This document shows positions 11,952-22,440 of a DNA stretch of 64,000 nucleotides, in pieces. The stretch's first letter is position 1. Each line of letters opens with the position of its first letter. This DNA comes from Kappaphycus alvarezii (Eukaryota > Rhodophyta > Florideophyceae > Gigartinales > Solieriaceae). The position numbers were made by a program, and so were the translations under genes. The notes under the pieces were generated by a model. The model did not search any database. It was given only the letters and a program-made list of their open reading frames with translations, and had not been told where the DNA came from. Location of the stretch: contig NADL03000068.1 of assembly GCA_002205965.3 (NCBI GenBank), positions 372,001 to 436,000 of the forward strand, in the 5' to 3' direction.

Positions 11952-12770
11952 ATGCCCACCCCATCTACCCCTCCCGCTTCCACATCCCTGTCCGCGACCC
12001 CATCAACTCTCACCCCCATAACACTTCTCCGTCTCAAACGGCCGCGTTCCCCGCCCCCTCAAACCCTCCACCTCCATCTCCCGTCTTCCAAACGCCCCCG
12101 CCTCTCCTCCCTCTCTCTCTATGGCCCCCACGTCTCCTTCCATCAACTCCCCTCCGCACCCAACATCACCCCGCAAATGTCGGTCATTGATTTGACCCCC
12201 TCCGACCTTGTTCATCCGTCCACCCGAAAACGACCACCCCCTACCACCATGGCACCTTCTCCGCCTACCACACGTCACAAGCCACTGCAATCACACACTC
12301 GACAAATCACCTGCAATGACGTCCCTATGGCACGTGATTCCATCCCGTCCACGCCTCAAGAGGCGTGGTATATTGCAGACAACCACCGTTCCGACCTGGG
12401 CCTATCCCCACACCAACACTCTCAAGTACCTTGTGCTGTCGATACCGATGCTGACTCTGACGATCGGGTTTATATTCGAATGGATTCGTCGCGTATCCCA
12501 TGGTTGCATCTGCATGACACCTCCGATTCGGATGATGCGTGGGAGGATGACAGTGATGGGGAGGGTAGCGTCGACTATCCCAGCACTCCAGCCAGCAGTG
12601 ACATTGATGATCAACACGACGACAAGGACTTTGACAGCGACGATGACGACCAACCAAGAATGCGCTTCGGCTATTACGCTTTGTCCACGTGGCGCGAAGA
12701 TAATCATTTCTCGGACGGTGGCGATCCAGAGCGAGGCCACCACGGAAGCAGTGATGGTTCATACGAATAA
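11952..12770 (+). CDS. acidic hypothetical protein, 272 aa
   Basis: An uninterrupted 272-codon frame starts at an ATG in good context (CACAAAATGCC) after a strongly C-rich leader (about 11800-11930). The N-terminal ~110 residues are rich in Pro, Ser and Thr, with basic clusters LKRPRSPPPQ and SKRPRLSS that look like nuclear-localisation signals. Residues ~165-240 are rich in Asp, Glu and Ser (for example DTSDSDDAWEDDSDGEGSVD). No folded domain is recognisable. The composition suggests an intrinsically disordered nuclear protein, perhaps a transcriptional or chromatin factor, but this is inference from composition only. Its last 67 bases overlap, on the opposite strand, the frame of the broken cysteine-rich gene. 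Codon use is GC-rich like the CDK gene and unlike the surrounding deserts. Confidence 0.55.
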   Translation: MPTPSTPPASTSLSATPSTLTPITLLRLKRPRSPPPQTLHLHLPSSKRPRLSSLSLYGPHVSFHQLPSAPNITPQMSVIDLTPSDLVHPSTRKRPPPTTMAPSPPTTRHKPLQSHTRQITCNDVPMARDSIPSTPQEAWYIADNHRSDLGLSPHQHSQVPCAVDTDADSDDRVYIRMDSSRIPWLHLHDTSDSDDAWEDDSDGEGSVDYPSTPASSDIDDQHDDKDFDSDDDDQPRMRFGYYALSTWREDNHFSDGGDPERGHHGSSDGSYE

Positions 12771-13549
12771 TGCATTCGGTGGCTAGCGTCCTGAGGGAAG
12801 CGAGAAGAGTGAGGCCCGTCAGGCGCTTGGACCCGAATGATGTTTGCAGTGACTGTTTTGCTTTTTCTGCGATAGAGGATGAAACGCTTGCCTTTGCCCA
12901 ACTCTAACAAACCCTGTAAAAGGACAGGATAGTGAGGTTCTGTCGTGTACACGATTGCATCCCGTACTGCGATCGATCTCTTCATTTCGAGTTGCAAACC
13001 AACAATCGTGCACGCTTTCTCTGTCACGTTAATTGTGCAGGTGAGGTCGACGAGGAAGAACGCGGCATCAGGGGAATAAAATTCTGGCCCGAGGCCTTGG
13101 CGTTATTGCGCCACGATAGAGTTTTCGGTGGGCAGACATGCACAGTTCCAAGCATGATTGAGCTGTGGCGGTCCTGGGTGGCAGTGCCGTATTGCTGTTA
13201 GAAAAGATGATAAGGGCTTCCGGCAGCCGTCGTACAAACGGCAATCCTGGTTAAATGCTGAGTAGGAGAGCGGGTAGGCGCTAGTGCGACCAGTAGCAAT
13301 ACTAGACATAGTGTGACGCGAAATGCTGCTTGAGTAGTTGTAATTGTCAATCGTGTTTGCATCGCCGTCAGACGTTTCACTTTCCAAACACGTTTTGCAG
13401 GGGCACCGGATGTCAGCGGAAGGTACATGATATTAAAGAGTCACCTCATCCACTTCTGCGATCTTGGTTGCAAAGTCGACCACGGTGCACGGTAATCTAG
13501 GAAATGGAAAACGTCGCCCTTTATACGGACAGGTGTAGAGGACATCCAT
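12704..13549 (-). pseudogene. cysteine-rich reading frame with two in-frame TAA codons
   Basis: One reading frame stays open on the minus strand from 13618 to 12704 (about 305 codons) except for TAA at 13433-13435 and TAA at 13103-13105. The first Met is at 13549 (MDVLYTCPYKGRRF). Cysteines are frequent and paired: LYTCPY, RLPCTV, RCPCKTC, DCRLYDGC, RHCHP, WNCACLP, LTCTI, KACTI. Segments such as VVDFATKIAEVDE and AAFFLVDLTCTINVTEKACT look like real protein. The pattern resembles an extracellular cysteine-rich protein, but I recognise no family. No canonical intron removes either stop and keeps the frame. So it is either a fairly young host pseudogene, a gene carrying sequence errors, or a gene whose true introns I have missed. 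It lies head-to-tail 408 bases downstream of the CDK stop. Confidence 0.45.
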
Positions 13550-13956
13550 CACAGCCCACGCGTGGCTGTGGCGTGAAAGTGTGGATGTAACGTTCGACAA
13601 TTGCAGGGCGTTGGAAAGTCAGCACGAGTGTAGAAGAGGTGCAGGTAAGAATCTCGTTGTAATGTTAACGCTACGAAGGAATCGCACCTCCGTTTCTAGC
13701 ACTATAGACGGAGACCACTGTTAGGCTGATGCTTAACTGGCACTTGCAACCCGTCCATCCTCTGTCAGATGCCAATCATAATTTTGCTTTCGCCGTTCTG
13801 CTCGATAATTCAACCGCGCTCGTTCCAGCACTTTGTGCGAAACAGATTCTGGTTGCGTCCGCCCAAACGTTTCTGTATATAACATCTGTTCCAAACAAGG
13901 GCAGGGCACCCTGGCAACGATTCGACAGTTTTGTCCAGCGCACGCATCACTACTGG
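13550..13956. other. spacer between the CDK gene and the cysteine-rich frame
   Basis: Both flanking frames read leftward. This spacer should contain the CDK 3' UTR and possibly the start region of the cysteine-rich gene. No coding region is supported. Confidence 0.5.
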
Positions 13957-15635
13957 TCATGCTGTTGATTTCTTTTTGGAGCTTCTGTCTCGATACTTGT
14001 CTTGCGCTCTCTCCTTTTGAGCCCGAGACAAATTGGATGCTTGCCTTCTTCTCTTAGCTTGAAATTCATGCGTCGACTCGGCATGCTTTGGAAGCTCATC
14101 CTTCCGACATGCATAAGGCTCCTCCTGAAACCAGCGATGACTCAACGCCTCCGACGCTGAAATGCGTTTCGACGGGTCGAGCATCAACATCTGTGACAGC
14201 AAATCCACCACTGCGCCGGTGACAGAGGTGCCCTGATGTGCGGCCATTTTTCTGAAAAACGAGATTAACTGTGACGGGTAAAGGCGCGAATCCGATATCA
14301 TCCGCGCTTGCGGAAGCTTGCGCCAATGCGGCCAGGTGGACTCTGTGGGGGATCCTACGATTTGAAAGATGAGATCCAGTTGTTCCGTCTCGTCCTTCCC
14401 TGGGAATAGTGGCTTGCGCGTGATTAATTCAGCGAGGAGACAGCCTACGGACCATAGATCGACACTGGGCCCGTATTCATTGGCACCGAGAAGAAGCTCC
14501 GGAGGACGATACCAGAGAGTTATAACGCGATTTGTGTAGCGTCGACCGGGCTCTCCAAAGGAGCGGGCGAGTCCAAAATCAGCTATCTTGAGGTTGCCAT
14601 TGTTGTCGATGAGGAGATTGGAACCCTTGATGTCCCTATGAAGTACTTCATGGCGGTGGCAGTATTCGAGTCCGCTGAGCAGTTGAACCATATAGCATTT
14701 GACCTGGGCCTCAGAGAAACGGACGGAAGGGGTATCCATGAGCCCAGTGAGGTCGTGATCCATGTACTCAAATACCATGTAGATACTACCCTTTGGTTTC
14801 TTCGGATCATCACGATTGCTACTTGCAGAGCCCTTCCCGGTTACAATCTCCTTGAGGTTTACAATATTCTCATGATGCAGCGTCTTCAACAACTTGATCT
14901 CCCTGATCGCCGTAAGTGGAAACTAGAACACCAATTGGACATGAGCAAATTTCCATGGACATCGCGGCAAGGGACAAAATTGTAAGACCAGAGAGGCATG
15001 AATCCAAAGCACACGTTAGCTTTCCTACAAGGTCTGTCGTATGTATACATGCAAAAGGGGTTCAAGCGAACGGTGGAACAAGTGTAGCTCATAGTTGAAG
15101 CAGACGACATACCCCCTCACGCTCATTATCCATGCGCACGCGTTTCAACGCAACAACTTCATTCGTGTGCTTATCCCTGGCACTCCAGACTTGGCTGCAG
15201 AAGAGTATACCGACCCAAGTGTGACCCCAAGCCAAAGGCAAGAAATAGAAATGACCACGATCAAAAGGCAAAGCGTCAGGACATTGTGGTACATTTGATG
15301 AAATGACAAGGTAAGGAAAGACAAGGTGTGGCAAGCGCAGACGGATAGAGGGAATGAAGGTAACGAGCGGTCAAAAGTCAGCTGAGGGGTGCTCTGATGG
15401 GTAATGAGAGGATCATTGGTCACAGATGATGGACAAGAAATGGAGGTTGTGAATGTGCGACATACCCGTATGTTCCCTCGCCAACTTGTTCAATTTGTTG
15501 GAAGTGTGAGACGTCACGTGATACCCATTTGCGTCGCCGGCGCGAGAGAGGCATTACGGAGGAAGGATTTTCGTCCTTTTGGAGTTTTTCAAGGGATGGG
15601 GAGACTTTTGGGTCAGGAGGGGATTTGGTGTCCAT
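13957..15635 (-). CDS. CDK9/12-type cyclin-dependent kinase (plant CDKC-like), 3 exons
   Basis: Spliced model: exon 1 15635-15466, exon 2 15194-15113, exon 3 14922-13957, giving 405 aa. Both introns (271 and 190 nt) have GTATGT donors and CAG or TAG acceptors, and the phases close exactly. The kinase domain starts with GEGTYGQV (residues 52-59) and has catalytic Lys74. The cyclin-binding helix is PLTAIRE (86-92), then come HRDIKGSNLL (Asp181), DFGLAR (Asp199) and the T-loop TNRVITLWYRPPE with the activating Thr at 214. FPxTAIREIK, YMDHDLTGL and HRDIKGSNLL are typical of the CDK9/CDK12/CTK1 group, and plant CDKC is closest by eye. These kinases pair with T- or K-type cyclins and phosphorylate the RNA polymerase II C-terminal domain. 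The short N-terminus has SRRRRK, and the C-terminal tail (~350-405) is basic and rich in Lys/Arg/Ser, suggesting nuclear location. The gene looks intact. A TACTGTAC motif cluster begins about 145 bases upstream of the ATG. Confidence 0.93.
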
Positions 15636-15777
15636 GATGGGGAATGGGTGGGTTGGGAGAGGGAAGACTGAACTTGGTTGCAGCAGATGGGTTTTGTTGG
15701 ATGATGATGGTCTTTGTAAAGAGTGGAGCGTTGTGATTCATACGCGGATTCGGTCGAGGTGGTGCGGCAAAGGCGTG

Positions 15778-16157
15778 TTGTACTGTACTGTACACTGTAC
15801 TGTATCGAGTGGGTACTGTACAGGGTTATTTTCAAGCGGTGCAGGGCAGCACAGTAAAACGCGCCGTTTTGTACGATGTAGTACCGTTGGCTTTTTAAGG
15901 TACAGTATAATGAACTCAACCTATTCTGTACCTAGCTAGTACTGCGCAATGTGAAGGTACAGTACAGTACTGTAGTAGGAATTTCCTAGGAATATAAAAG
16001 ACTACCGCTGTGTACAGTACAATACCATCGGATTCAAACTTTTGATCAAAATGTTGTAGAGTTACGAGTTTCTGAGCGTCCCTGGCGGAGGCAATTGGCG
16101 CCAAAAAATGCAAAATTTTTTTTGCTGTAAATAAATTCATCTGGTTACAGTACAGTA
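15778..16157. promoter_or_regulatory. TACTGTAC motif cluster upstream of the CDK gene
   Basis: Within 380 bases there are repeated TACTGTAC/GTACAGTA units: TGTACTGTACTGTACACTG at about 15779, GTACTGTACAG near 15813, a TACAGTACAGTACTGTA run near 15957-15973, GTACAGTAC near 16013, and TACAGTACAGTAC near 16145. The cluster starts about 145 bases before the kinase ATG. A promoter or insulator role is inference from position; it could also be a microsatellite-like dispersed repeat. Confidence 0.4.
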
Positions 16158-16900
16158 CTACCTACTCTCCAGTCACACATTGAGTGTCATCTCTTGCATT
16201 TATACTGTACATTACTTCCCTGGAGTGTGGACATTGCAAGACAGTTTCAACTGTTCCCACTGTCTTGCATTTATTTTACCTACGGTATGATTTTTTTTTT
16301 GCACTAAAATACAAGGCACCGGACCCTTGATAATTATGCCGAAAAGATATTCCAAGTTTATCCAATACAGTATAAAGTTCGCGTGTTGCCTGAATCACAA
16401 ACTTTAAAGATTCGATCTTTCTGTATACTCGAATTTTCAACGTTGCAATTTATTAAACTAAACCAATTTCTCAGCCAATAAAAATATAGAACCATCTAGC
16501 CTCAGTTTCAGTTATTCTACTACCAATGTCCTTTTCTCAAAACGGGCGCACTATATTTTTGGTATATTCTGCTGCACTAGAGTAGGTACAGCAGGTATGC
16601 AGCAGCTGGTAACTTCACATACGCACTAGCTCGACCCTCGATAATCACGCCGTAAAGTTATTCCAAACATGAACTCACTACTTGAACCCCGAAAGGACAC
16701 TGAAATCTATTTTCTTATCCCTCCGCTGGAATGAAAACTTCCCACTTACAATGTCACAGTAACAGCCCGATAAGCGCATGTTCTTCCGACGAAAGGCATG
16801 TTGCAATTGTATGTAGACCATATGGTTGCCGAGTTCTTTGGCAAAGCTGGTCGTGGGCAGCTGCAAAAAATGGTGCGAAAACTCCTATTGACGGTCTTTT
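16158..16900. other. AT-rich stretch, nothing recognised
   Basis: There are only short open frames and no motif. The phrase GACCCTTGATAATTATGCCG near 16322 and a similar one near 16634 hint at an old duplicated repeat. Confidence 0.4.
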
Positions 16901-16911
16901 ATTGATTTAAT

Positions 16912-17378
16912 AAACCCCGCATACTCGAATGGTTACTTAATTTTTATTCCTGTTTACTAAATCCCCCGTACTTGAATGGCTAATTAGTTTTTTCATCCTA
17001 TAACAAATCCCGCATACTCAACTAGTTAAACATTTTGCACCCTAGAAGTAGGCTCGTGCCTATTCCTATATCTACTCTCGGAGGGTGGCACCCGGACGCT
17101 TATAGGGTGTTAACCGACGTCGCGCGGAACGTGGCCGTTAGGGCGATGGAGGCATATGGTAAGGTCCATGCGGTACTCACTCAGACACGCTGCCGCGGCC
17201 GTAATGTCCAACGCAGCCTGTCTGCTGGGGGGGCCTTGAGCCAGCTTTTTAGAGTAATTTAAGAGGTATTACTCGGCACCCTGTAGGATATTCCGGGCCA
17301 CAACCGACCATATTTTTCAAATATTAAATCACCCCACATTTACTCCCTACAATAAATCCCGCATACTCAACTGGTTAC
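16912..17378. repeat. 46-bp tandem repeat array, split by a coding fragment
   Basis: Related units occur at 16912 (AAACCCCGCATACTCGAATG), 16959 (AAATCCCCCGTACTTGAATG), 17005 (AAATCCCGCATACTCAACTA) and 17354 (AAATCCCGCATACTCAACTG). The first three are spaced about 46 bases. The fourth lies 350 bases further on, beyond the LINE-like fragment at 17035-17262. The units are diverged, so the array is old. Confidence 0.6.
17035..17262 (+). pseudogene. LINE-like C-terminal coding fragment, copy A
   Basis: The frame reads SRLVPIPISTLGGWHPDAY and VLTDVARNVAVRAMEAYG, then RCRGRNVQRSLS. A closely similar peptide lies at about 59845-60060 (SRLIPVPISTLGGWHPDAF, VLTDVARHVAIRA). The form 'F/L-V/I-P-hydrophobic-x-T-hydrophobic-G-x-W-x-x-x-A' is typical of the region after the reverse transcriptase in many LINE-type proteins, so a LINE C-terminus is a reasonable guess. 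No reverse transcriptase is visible beside it. Another repeat protein is possible. Confidence 0.4.
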
Positions 17379-17399
17379 ACTTCACTTTCACTCGTTAAT

Positions 17400-18150
17400 T
17401 ACATAAAGCATTTCAGGGAGAATCTATCGACACTTGGACCAACATTTATAAATTCCACTTCTACATCTTTAGTGTCAGTTTACTGTATGGCATTAGTATA
17501 ACAGGTGTCCGCTGCAGGATCCGACTATATTGCTAGCTAAGAGCTAACAGGATGTTCCACGTCGTCCACGTGCAGCGACATGCGCGAAAAAATAGCTTGC
17601 GCAACTGACGACGCGAAAATTCAGATGATAAAAAGTAGACTGGCGGCGTTGGCGGCGAGCCTGAAAAAACTGTAGACCTTTTTGCGTTGGGCAACAAGTT
17701 GGATTGGTTGAAATAAAATTGTTGGTGCTTCTTTTTTACTTCAGTGCCCAAGGCACTGACGGCGGGACCTTGTACAGACAGTAGATGCCGCTAACTATCT
17801 TTAGCACATCTATAGTACTAACCCCTAACTCAATTCCCTAGATGATAGTCCTGCGTACCGTCCTAGTGACCCTTACACTACAACGGTCCTAAAAATCATC
17901 GCTAAAAGTGCAATTGGATAGAAAAAAATGCAGATTACGTAGAATAAACATAGTATGAAGGGCAAATAGCTACGCTACAGGAATTCAACTAGTACATAAA
18001 TAAATTTTGTGTATCTTATATTCTCGACACTTTCTCTCGTTTTCCTGACCTATTGATTTCTCCATCCTCAGTCATTAATTAACCATTGTTGGAGAGATAA
18101 TTCTCACTTACTTATTGTTAGGATGTGATTCAGTGCATAAAACTTTGCGA
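17400..18150. other. no feature recognised
   Basis: This stretch separates the tandem-repeat region from the 3' part of the Copia fossil. It should hold the element's right-hand LTR if one survives, but I could not match it to sequence at the other end. Confidence 0.4.
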
Positions 18151-21100
18151 TATTCGTGAAGGCGTCCGTGGGATTGTCCGCAGTCCGTACAAAAACAACA
18201 TTGGGTATTTCTTCTTTCGCATATGCATCTCTTATCATGAGGCGTTTTTCTAAAGTCTATGAACACTTGGTGATAACATCAAATGGACTTTTGGAGTCCG
18301 TAAAAATTGAGAGTGGAACTTTGATTCCAAGCAAATATTCAAGTTTGTGCTTGATCATGTAGCCAATATCGAAGGCATCAGTGAAAGCATAAACTTCGGC
18401 GCCTAATACGTATCTGGTTATCCTGCCGCTATTGTGGCCAGAGTATCCCAGCACATTACAAGTCCCAGTCTTGTCAGTGAGCAGAGCAATGTATCCAAGT
18501 TGAGACGTATTGAGACCCCTGCTTGCGAATGACGTCTCAGAATATACTTCCGACCTTATGTAATTTTTGTACAAACTCTAATACTTAAGCGATAAACTAG
18601 GGTTGTCCTGCACATTCTTTATAACTTTGGTCAAATGCTTTGTTGCTTCCACTGAGAATTTATTTTCAGTTCCTTGCGCGGCTTTATTTACCACACAACA
18701 TATTTCAGTCTTTATATGCGTTAACCAAGCCTATCTATGCCTTAAACATCTGAATTCAGAAAAGGAGGTGTCCGTCTGCAGAATGCGTAATTTCTTAACA
18801 TACTGTTCCTACTTCACTCAAATTCGTATTCAGTTCTCTTTACTCTGACACCTGCAAATACAGTGTCATCGAAATCAATCTCTCTCGATTCGAACTTATC
18901 AAGAGTCCTTTGGGACAACTTGCCAAATCATTATTGCCACAAAGTAAAGAGTCTTTCACATATTTTAACAACTAATCCCTGATATTCCCTATCTACACGC
19001 TTTGAAAAGAGTGAAATATAATCATCGTTTGGCGTCATAGCGGTATTTTTCTCCAGTTGCGAATTCATAGTGCGATTCAAGTAGTCTCCTGAATCGAATA
19101 ATCCGGAACGAGGTTTCAGTAACTCGATCAATTGATTCTCCGGTAATCCCAAGTTTTTGGTTGGTCTACGGTGAGCTTTGCGCGTCCAACTTTGAGCTGA
19201 GTGTAAATGCCCTTTTTTAACATCTTGAGACCAAATCTTTAAATCTATTTTTGCAGCAGTATGAACTAAAAAACGGGTGTAACGCTGGCATATAGCCGCA
19301 GTGTCATGAACGAGATAGTTATTTTCTTTTTCCATATGACCTTGTACTAAAACCCGTGTTTTGTATATCTATTTGTCATGTTTCTTATTTTTGATTGACA
19401 GAACGAATCTTCAAGAGAGAATATTAGCAATCTTTGGTATGTCATCTCTAGCGACTATTTTCCAGGTATCTCAGTTAACAATTACTTCTATTTATTTCTG
19501 TTTCGCTTTCAGAAACTCAGCAGAAGTGGACCTAGGATCTCGCGGATGTAAAACTTCATTGAGGTTGACGTCAATGAGTTGAGGATTTTTAGGGTAAACC
19601 CCTTTAATTTATAAATTCAATACTTCGACTATTTATTCAACTAAATCATTGAAATAATGATTTACTTTAGAGCCTAAGTGTTGCAATTACTCGCCATTTC
19701 CGTCAATGAATACTTGTCTGTCATTACTTTTCGTGATTTTGTAGGGTCCTGCCCACTTAGGTTTGGACTTCTGAATATATAAAAGAATTTAACTTCCAAT
19801 GTTAAGCTCATGGTGAGCGGTCTTTGGAAGTTGCGAATTCAGAGCCGTTCTAAGCCTGAATTCTGAAGTGATAGTTTCGATCTCAGTTCTGGCCATTTGG
19901 AGCGCTATTATTTTTTTAATTTGAGTAGGAAGCTCGCAATTCATGGCCGGAAACTCCGGCAAAATTGCAAAGACGAGCAACTGTAGAACCAGCCCTTCTG
20001 AGTTCATAATTTCGTTCATAGCTTTACCGGTGAGACGTAGAGCGAGTTCTATTTCAACGTCAAGCTCTGAATGGCAAATATTGTGGTAAAATAGGCATAA
20101 ATAATCATGTTAAAGTTCACCAGAAACAATAGAATTATGACTTTCAACTCCAGATAGGCTGATATTGAATACGTTCAATTCTATCAAATCTTTCTACGCC
20201 TTGGAAACACAAGTTACTAACTTGGTCAATTTTCATTCTATCAGGATATCCAGTCTAAACTGTAGCTGGTAAATCAAGAAAAGAGTTCCAAATAGATTCA
20301 GTAGTTTGACTGTGTAAGAATACAGCATTACCGAAATGGGTTTGTATATCTACGATATGAAGTACAGGATTTTCGTCAAGAAACATCATATCGAGAGCTA
20401 ACTCTTGATTGAATATGGTTCCATTTTGCGTACTATCCTGAAATGATCTGGGTTCCGGTTCAAAATGCTGACATGTGCGACATTGTTTGGATATTTCGGA
20501 AATCAAATCTCGCGTCTCAGGCGTCGCTTCCTCTAGTCTAACTCTGCTAATCAAATTGTATAGCTTTGAGGCATACGGATGGAAAAATGTAAATGGAGGC
20601 GCTTTAATTGAGACTTTATGAACAGGATTTCAGAAGAATCCTTTACGATGTAAAGATGACCGTGTTTGTGTGTGACTGGCATAGTCCATCCGTGTATTTT
20701 GGAGACAAGTAAGTCGTCAACGTTGCCAGAAACAAGTCCCAATTTATCAAAAGCTTCTATACCAATCAAAAATGTAATAATACCATTAAGTACATGGAAA
20801 ATTAGCTCTATGAAAGCACAGGCAGGCATTGGAGTACGAATTGTAATCTGTGCAATACTTGGAAAGATTCTATCACCAAACTTGTGAGCATTTTTCACTT
20901 GCTTACGTTTTATCTTAATCCCAGCTAGGTCACAATATGACTTCGCTTGTGATTTTCCAATCGATTATTTCTGATCACCAGTGTCGAGATGTACTCCGTT
21001 TAATTTCTCTGGATTGAAGTTCTTTGGCAATTTGCTGCTCTTAACAGTTGAAAACATAGGGATCTTTACGTGTTCATTCTACATTTTTCTTGGCTTCCGT

Positions 21101-22440
21101 AGGAAAAAAACAAGTTTCACGTTGTAGATGGGAGGCTTGTCGCTTTCCCTTAAAGTTTGAATTTGGTTAGGAGCACCTCGCCTTTTTTGAGTACCCCTAG
21201 CTAAAAATCTTTTTCATCGAAAAACGGTCCCGCCTTAAGTCTTATTTGTTAAAATAACTGTTCAGGTACATACGTTGGGTCATGTTCATCCATTCCTCCA
21301 TTTTCATATTCCTCAATGTCATCATCACCGTTGACGTCTTCGAAGAAATCCTGAGTAGGGACTATTTCTTCATCAAATGATTGATCATCATGATTCAGTT
21401 CCTGACAGAGCTCAAAAAGTACACGTTTCGTGGTCTTGGCCGGATCTTTAAATGAGCTTCTCTGATGTTATTGAACCTTCCTAGCAACATTATCAGCCAT
21501 TGACTGGCGACATTGAGAAATAGAACGGCCTTTTTACCACAACCCCAACAAAATCTATCATCACGAGGTTTTTTCTCATGCTGTGAGCTCCTTAGCGTCG
21601 CAAGTTACCATCGTGAATATTGACTTTGGTAGAGCCCGGGTCACAGCCGTATTGAGCTTTTCCAGTATAAAATTTATCAGCAACACGGATACGGAGTGTA
21701 AGGAATACATTTGAGATCGATGTCATACGTCGGTTTCTTTGATCCCTTATTCGTCCAAATTTCCCCCATTGCTCGAATTGAGGGGCAGAAATGACCTGGC
21801 CATAAAGTGATTGATAACTTAAGGCACCAGAATTTGCTCTTCTGCCAGTATCACGAGCCCAGGAGAATCCGATAACGGCGGACTGAAGATACTCAATCTT
21901 GTGCCTTTCTGAACGGCAATGAGGTGGTGCTTGAGGATTGAGCCTAGATATTTCCTCGTGGTCTTTCTCGATATCATCATTCATAGTACAATTCGGAGAA
22001 ATATACTGGTTGAAAAGAATGTTTCAAGATACGCGGCATTTATTTTTTGCCTTGAGAATGAGTTATACTCACTTTCTAGCACTTTTAGAGCTTGGAAGTA
22101 ATGATCTTACATACCTTCCACATTCTTCTCGTAGAATCTCTTGGCATTTCCTGTAAAGATGTGGTGGAGATACTTCAGCTTTTGCTCGTCACTGGGCATA
22201 TACTCCTGGTATACACACTTGTATTCAGCTATGAACTCGTTCCAACATTCAGCTAAGCTACCAGAAAAATTCTCATTTTATTCCCTGAAGAGCATGGACA
22301 TGTATTGTGAGACTTTGTCTTCGAATGGTGCGGAGGGCTTGGTGAACACTGGAGTGGAACGTATGGGGTTTAGGGCAAGTGCAAACGGTGATCCAGTTGG
22401 TGCCGCAAGAGAGTTTAAATATGTATCAATTTAGTTTAAT
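18150..22440 (-). mobile_element. Copia-type LTR retrotransposon fossil 1
   Basis: Parts are recognisable in the Copia order, read right to left: a gag segment at about 22430-22080 (includes KLKYLHHIFTGNAKRFY) and further gag at about 21980-21590; a protease to pre-integrase region at about 20900-20550; integrase zinc-binding and core at about 20554-20255 (CRTCQHFEPEP, ELALDMMFLDENPVLHIVD); integrase tail at about 20019-19789; reverse transcriptase at about 19335-18931 (LLKPRSGLFDSGDYLNRTM); and RNase H at about 18574-18257 (SQLGYIALLTDKTG, TDSKSPFDVITK). Integrase before reverse transcriptase is the Copia (Ty1) order. The element is clearly broken, with of the order of ten or more interruptions. 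LTRs were not identified. It appears old. Interruptions of this kind are expected in repeat deserts. Confidence 0.8.

Noticed and set aside
12208-12786. 192-codon plus-strand open frame
   Set aside because: It is an alternative frame of the acidic protein gene. The 11952 frame has the better start context and an even acidic composition, while this one looks like a shadow.
13733-13960. 75-codon minus-strand frame directly after the CDK stop
   Set aside because: It overlaps the CDK stop codon and has no motif. It is most simply the 3' UTR of the kinase.
15529-15939. 136-codon plus-strand open frame
   Set aside because: It lies antisense to CDK exon 1 and its promoter and reads through the TACTGTAC repeats; there is no protein-like motif.
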